NCBI RefSeq assembly: GCF_014253075.1
Contig: NZ_JACLZJ010000007.1
Span: 62,001-126,000, forward strand
Direction of reading: 5' to 3'
DNA length: 64,000 bases
Source: Ochrobactrum sp. CM-21-5
GTDB lineage: Bacteria > Pseudomonadota > Alphaproteobacteria > Rhizobiales > Rhizobiaceae
Positions within the stretch are counted from its first letter, which is position 1; every line of letters starts with the position of its first letter. The position numbers were made by a program, and so were the translations under genes. The notes beneath the pieces are model-generated. The model saw only the letters and a program-made list of their open reading frames with translations. It had not been told where the DNA came from and ran no database searches. Shown here piece by piece: positions 59,868-64,000 of this stretch.

Positions 59868-61482
59868 TGGAGATCGAGATTTCGGCCAACGGCAGATTGC
59901 AACAAGCTGAATAACGGACACCATTCACCCTGTTATTATACGCGAGAATAACGTCCGGGCTGAGCATCGGAATGATAACATTAGCGGCAGACATCACTTC
60001 ACCAGCTTTAAACCAGACCTTGTCCGCCTCATCTAATGGCGATTTGAGCGCGTCAGCCATGATCTGCGGAATCTCATTGATCACAAATGAGGGGTCACGC
60101 GCCTCACCGGCACGCTTGGCCCAGAGGCTGTCCTTTGCCAGTCCAAATGCATCGACATATTGCGATGTCCCATAGAAGTCCGGTGCGTAGTAAACGGCGG
60201 TCATCGGGATGCCGTCACCATTAACCTTTTCACGCCAGGTCGCGAACGAAACCGGCTGCAATTCGACATTCACATTGACCTTCGAGAGATCCTGCTGGAT
60301 CTTTTGCATCATCTGAGTGAAATCGACACCGTAAACGTTCAAGTTCGGATAGGTTGCTTCCAGCTTAAAGCCATCGGGATGACCAGCCTTGGCGAGAAGC
60401 TCCTTGGCTTTCTGCGGATTATATTCCGGGATCTTATGATCCGACCCACCCGGGAAGCCGATCGGTATCGCTGCCGCGATCAGCTGCCCCTTGTCGCCGA
60501 GCATGAAATCAAGCAAAGATTCACGGTCGATTGCCGCTGAGATTGCTTCGCGGACATCAGCTGTCAATGGAACTTCATTCGACTTCGCCCCCGGTGAAAG
60601 GGCCAGATAGATGAAGTTATAAGAATGGATGGAGTCGACCTTGACATCCTTATTGCGAATGGTTTTGGCCGTTTCCGGATCAATCTGCATCGCAATGTCA
60701 GCCGAACCGTTTTCCAGCATCTGCGCCTGAGCAACGGCATCCTTCACCTGACGGATGACAACTTCGTCAACCTTCGGTGCCTCGCGCCAATAGTTCACGT
60801 TGCGCTTCAGGCGCAGTTCGGAGTTTGGTTCATAGGCGCCAAGGACAAACGGGCCGCTGCCAGCTGAGTTGGCCAGAAACCATGCTTCTGCATTGTCTTT
60901 TTGAGCTGCATCTGCACCGTTAAGCGCGTTTGCATCTGCCGCCGCGACATCACTGTTGACGATACCGAAGTAGGGCGAGGCTACAACGTTATAAAATTCG
61001 GAATTCGACGCCTGGGTCTTGACGACCACAGTTTCTTCATCCGGCGTTTCGATGGAAGCAATCGTGTCTGCCAGAAACGATGGGCTACCCCTGACGTTTT
61101 TCAGACGCTCCCACGACCATTTTACGTCTTTTGCTTCCACCTTGGATCCATCCGAGAAAACAGCTTTCGGATTGATCTTGAACGTGAATTCGGTCTGGTC
61201 ACCGTTCGCCGTATAGCTCTTAGCGAGTACTGCGACGATTTGATTGTCCTTGTCCAACGAAAGAAGGCCTTCATAGACGGCGGAATCATAAATCTGGCAG
61301 GTGTCGCAGAAGGTGCGATGAGGATCGAGCGAATTGATGTCCATGTTTCGGGCGATGACCAGAGAGTTAGTACTCTGGGCCGATGCCACTGCCGGCAAAG
61401 CCGTGAGCAGCGTTGCCGCCATCATCACGTTTCGCAAAGCCTTGAAGGACATGTCGGCGGCTCCCGCTTTTCTCTGTTGCAT
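59863..61482 (-). CDS. ABC transporter substrate-binding protein, family 5 (peptide type)
   Basis: A 539-residue exported binding protein. The N-terminus has a signal peptide (MMAATLLTALPAVASA, ending about residue 36) after a short basic region. The family 5 features SLDPHRTFCDTCQIYDSAVYEGL and the EFTFKINPKAVFSDGSKVEAKDVKWSWERL block are present. The CDTC pair near the start of the mature protein is unusual and could form a disulfide. AAGGGAG lies upstream of the ATG at 61482. It is the only binding protein in the island and the natural partner of the DppBCDF-like genes, though encoded on a separate transcript behind the E1 gene. Confidence 0.93.
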   Translation of the reverse strand: MQQRKAGAADMSFKALRNVMMAATLLTALPAVASAQSTNSLVIARNMDINSLDPHRTFCDTCQIYDSAVYEGLLSLDKDNQIVAVLAKSYTANGDQTEFTFKINPKAVFSDGSKVEAKDVKWSWERLKNVRGSPSFLADTIASIETPDEETVVVKTQASNSEFYNVVASPYFGIVNSDVAAADANALNGADAAQKDNAEAWFLANSAGSGPFVLGAYEPNSELRLKRNVNYWREAPKVDEVVIRQVKDAVAQAQMLENGSADIAMQIDPETAKTIRNKDVKVDSIHSYNFIYLALSPGAKSNEVPLTADVREAISAAIDRESLLDFMLGDKGQLIAAAIPIGFPGGSDHKIPEYNPQKAKELLAKAGHPDGFKLEATYPNLNVYGVDFTQMMQKIQQDLSKVNVNVELQPVSFATWREKVNGDGIPMTAVYYAPDFYGTSQYVDAFGLAKDSLWAKRAGEARDPSFVINEIPQIMADALKSPLDEADKVWFKAGEVMSAANVIIPMLSPDVILAYNNRVNGVRYSACCNLPLAEISISK

Positions 61483-61516
61483 TTTGTTCTCCCTTTTATC
61501 CAGCTTGGTAAGTCAT

Positions 61517-63694
61517 TCATGCTGAAAGCATGATTTTTTCCAGTGCCACCCGTATCTTTTCAGCCGAACCTAGTGCCGCCTTGTTCAGAACCAATGAAAC
61601 GACTGGCGACGCTATACTGCCCGTTACATGCAGGATCTCGTGGTCCAGTTCGTTGAAGTAGCGCTTCTGGATTTCTGCTGCCCAATGACGGCCAAGCGAC
61701 AGACCGCTCGCAACCTGCTCAGCGATCACAATCCGGTTGGTTTTTGCGATGGAGGCGCCAATCAGTTCCCAGTCGATGCCGAACATATCAAGACTGCGCA
61801 TATCGATAATTTCGGCGTCGATGCCGGATTCCTCAACCGCCTTTATGGCTGCGGGAACCATGACGGAGGTGGACAACACAGTGCATGCCGATCCCGGGCG
61901 CAGGACTTTAGCCTTGCCAAACGGAATGCAATAGTCGCGGTCATTTTTGGGGACCAGGCTTTCCCGCTGGTAGAATTCAACATGCTCGATCACGGCAACA
62001 GGATCATTCGATTTCAATGCGCTGTTCATCAAGCCGATATAATCGAACGCATTGGTTGGCGATACGACGCGCCAGCCCGGGAACATTGCAAACAGCGCCG
62101 AAGGGTCGCCGGAGTGCTGGGAACCATAACCTGTATGTGGCGAGACGCGCACACGTAGAACGATGGGCACCGGAAAACCGTCACCGAACATGTGGCGCAC
62201 TTTAGAGATTCCGTTGGCGATCTGGTCGGCTGCGACGAAGCAAAAGTCACCAAACATGATTTCAACAACCGGGCGCAAGCCCCGCAAAGCAGCCCCCAGT
62301 GCCACGCCAGTAAACCCATTTTCAGCAATCGGCATGGCGAGGACCCGTCCTGGAAACAGTTCGAGGGCGCTTTTAGTGAACCCACTAACCCCACCGGCGA
62401 ACCGATGAACATCCTCGCCCATCACAATGATGGTCGGGTCTTTTTCCATCATGCGCCCAAGAACATCCGAAGCTGCAGCGGCGAAGCGCATTTTCTGCAG
62501 TTGGTCTGGTTGATAGTCTTCAATCTCACGGAATTCAGCGTCGGAGAACTCGCTGCCGTCACCAAGAATACCGTCATCAACGCTATCGGTGGAAGGCCAG
62601 AGGGCGTCGGGAATGCGCAGGACATTGCTGCCCGGTGCCGTTTCGGTCAATCGCTCTCCCGCAGCCTGAACGGCAGCGGTTACGCGATCATCAATCTTCG
62701 CAAAGTCGGCTTCGTCCGCAATTCCAAGTTCCTTCAGGCGGCGTTCAGCCTGCGCAATTGGATCACGACGCTTCCACTCATCTTCTTCCTCGCGGGTACG
62801 ATAGCCAAAATCACTGCCTGATTTACTGCCGCTCTGGTGAAGATAACGATAGCACTGCGCCTCGATGACAACGGGGCCGCCCTCTTCCTCGATAATGCGG
62901 CAGGCATCGCTCATGGCCTGATGAACGGCGAGAATGTCCATGCCGTCGCATTCAATGCCAGCAAAGCCAAGCATCGGGCCACGGGAGGCAATGCGGGTTT
63001 CACGCGTTGCATCCTGAATGTGCGTTGATACGGCATAGAGATTGTTCTCGACATAAAAGATGACCGGCAAGCGATAGAGCGCGGCGATATTCATCGCTTC
63101 GTAGGTCGCGCCTTGCAAAGACGCGCCATCACCGAAAAATGCGACTGATATGCCTTTTCGGTTCAACAGCTTGTCCGCCAGTGCATAACCAGCCGCGTGT
63201 GGAATGTTGCCACCGACAATTGCGCTCGTTCCGGCAATACCGGAAGCTGCATCGCGCATATGCATCGAACCACCACGCCCGCCGCAGTATCCCGTGTTCA
63301 GTCCCATGATTTCAGCCATCAAACGATAGACGGCATCATTCATTCCGTGAGTGAAATCAGACTGAAGAACATCGAATTGCGAAGGCGTCTGCGCATTGAT
63401 CAGCTTGGTCAAAACCTGATGGTGAGCGCGATGCGTACCATTGATCTGATCGTCGGTTTTCAGCACCGACATGGCGCCGACAGCCGCAGCCTCCTGTCCT
63501 ATACTTGCGTGAGCGGGGCCATGAACCAGTCCAGCTTTTTCAAAGTCGAGTATCTTCTCCTCGAACCGGCGGATCAGCTTCATCTGGCTATACCATTTCA
63601 GCAGATCGGCTGCTTTCGCATTGCGCCAGTCTTCGTCAGTTACATTGAGCCGATACCAAGGCGCCGATGGTTTCAGATCGATTTTTTCTGCCAC
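61517..63694 (-). CDS. Fused alpha-beta E1 component of a 2-oxo acid / acetoin-type dehydrogenase (TPP-dependent)
   Basis: A 725-residue fusion. The N-terminal alpha half (1-~390) has HRAHHQVL and the TPP motif GDGASLQGATYEAMNIAALYRL...ENN (188-218). The C-terminal beta half (~400-725) has MGEDVHRFAGGVSGFTKSALELFPGRV, ENGFTGVALGAALRGLRPVVEIMF and the C-terminal transketolase domain (FGKAKVLRPGSACTVLSTSVMV). The active site is formed across the two halves. It decarboxylates a 2-oxo acid or cleaves an acetoin-like ketol and loads the acyl onto a lipoyl arm. The start is GTG at 63694 with AAGGA upstream, 14 nt after the preceding gene, which makes an operon. Confidence 0.93.
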   Translation of the reverse strand: MAEKIDLKPSAPWYRLNVTDEDWRNAKAADLLKWYSQMKLIRRFEEKILDFEKAGLVHGPAHASIGQEAAAVGAMSVLKTDDQINGTHRAHHQVLTKLINAQTPSQFDVLQSDFTHGMNDAVYRLMAEIMGLNTGYCGGRGGSMHMRDAASGIAGTSAIVGGNIPHAAGYALADKLLNRKGISVAFFGDGASLQGATYEAMNIAALYRLPVIFYVENNLYAVSTHIQDATRETRIASRGPMLGFAGIECDGMDILAVHQAMSDACRIIEEEGGPVVIEAQCYRYLHQSGSKSGSDFGYRTREEEDEWKRRDPIAQAERRLKELGIADEADFAKIDDRVTAAVQAAGERLTETAPGSNVLRIPDALWPSTDSVDDGILGDGSEFSDAEFREIEDYQPDQLQKMRFAAAASDVLGRMMEKDPTIIVMGEDVHRFAGGVSGFTKSALELFPGRVLAMPIAENGFTGVALGAALRGLRPVVEIMFGDFCFVAADQIANGISKVRHMFGDGFPVPIVLRVRVSPHTGYGSQHSGDPSALFAMFPGWRVVSPTNAFDYIGLMNSALKSNDPVAVIEHVEFYQRESLVPKNDRDYCIPFGKAKVLRPGSACTVLSTSVMVPAAIKAVEESGIDAEIIDMRSLDMFGIDWELIGASIAKTNRIVIAEQVASGLSLGRHWAAEIQKRYFNELDHEILHVTGSIASPVVSLVLNKAALGSAEKIRVALEKIMLSA

Positions 63695-63708
63695 GATGAC
63701 GGTTTCCT

Positions 63709-64000
63709 TTACTTATAGTCTGCCAATGGCAGCTTCAGCTCGGCCCGGCGACGCAACCAAAGACTGGCACGGTATCGCGGATCGAGAGTTCTTTCATGAA
63801 TGTGATCGAGAATACGGACAATCACACCGGTACCGATACGATCGCCCCATTCAAGCGGACCGAACGGATAGCCGAGCCCCAGCCGCACGGCAGCATCGAG
63901 ATCTTCGGCAGATGCGATGTTTTGCTGAACCATGTCCGACGCAATATTCACAATCATTGCCAGAACGCGCTGGCAAACGGTTCCGCAGCTATCGCTAATC
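63709..64000 (-). CDS. 3-hydroxyacyl-CoA dehydrogenase (PaaH-type), C-terminal end only
   Basis: The frame is open to the right edge; about 97 C-terminal residues are visible. They match the second helical dimerisation domain of PaaH-like 3-hydroxyacyl-CoA dehydrogenases: VCQRVLAMIVNIASDMVQQ, ASAEDLDAAVRLGLGYPFGPLEWGDRIG and YRASLWLRRRAEL. The NAD-binding part lies outside the window. It stops 14 nt before the fused E1 start. It would oxidise a 3-hydroxyacyl-CoA intermediate of the island's pathway. Confidence 0.85.
   Translation of the reverse strand, partial: ISDSCGTVCQRVLAMIVNIASDMVQQNIASAEDLDAAVRLGLGYPFGPLEWGDRIGTGVIVRILDHIHERTLDPRYRASLWLRRRAELKLPLADYK

Overview
The window reads as a chromosomal segment of a Brucellaceae alphaproteobacterium, most likely Brucella in the broad sense including the former Ochrobactrum. 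The evidence is the closely Brucella-like catalase and HisS, the lpxK/waaA/DUF374/DUF4170/phosphatase/pmbA order typical of Rhizobiales, short-form HisG with HisZ, and a CIRCE-controlled groESL. Gene density is high, most neighbours are tightly packed or overlap by 4 nt, and many convergent pairs share a hairpin terminator. I see no rRNA, tRNA, CRISPR array, phage or insertion sequence. Several indispensable genes (guaB, ileS, hisS, groESL) sit in the same segment as a peripheral catabolic island. Brucella places a number of such genes on its second chromosome, so this may be a chromid, but the sequence alone cannot decide that.

Layout, 1-30 kb. It opens with a truncated RsmB-like rRNA methyltransferase, then the divergent peroxide-defence pair katA/oxyR with OxyR half-sites between them, a TsdA-like dihaem cytochrome, guaB, a ClC chloride/proton antiporter, a Tat-exported P1 peptidase, and the manB-manC pair that makes GDP-mannose for the cell envelope. 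mutL and DUF2093 follow. Next comes the lipid A-core block on the minus strand (pmbA, phosphatase, DUF4170, DUF374 acyltransferase, waaA, lpxK). After it lie a KefB-type antiporter, a patatin phospholipase, an active plus inactive M16 peptidase pair, rsmD, an RluB-type pseudouridine synthase with a very long basic tail, and tadA.

Layout, 30-50 kb. A conserved lipoprotein, ileS, an OmpV/MipA porin-like protein, ribF and a HAD phosphatase are followed by a decayed tadG pseudogene. Then come groES-groEL with RpoH- and HrcA-type control signals, an HxlR regulator divergent from its likely target FMN reductase, fumC, DoxX, the hisS-hisZ-hisG overlapping operon, a LysE exporter, tag and an L,D-transpeptidase.

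Layout, 50-64 kb. An accessory catabolic island is organised around one IclR regulator. Leftward from it runs a dipeptide-type ABC transporter (two permeases, two ATPases), then a class III CoA-transferase and an aldehyde dehydrogenase. Rightward is a lipoyl/PSBD/alpha-beta-hydrolase protein resembling AcoC-type E2. Facing it is an operon of a 3-hydroxyacyl-CoA dehydrogenase (cut by the window edge), a fused alpha-beta TPP-dependent E1 and the transporter's binding protein. Together these look like a complete import-and-degrade pathway for an unidentified small carbon compound, and this is the most promising part of the window for new biology. A dyad of IclR-box type lies in the iclR/transporter intergenic region. 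Other non-coding signals worth attention are a perfect FNR/FixK box with no gene downstream of it (29.17 kb) and a 30-bp dyad after groEL.
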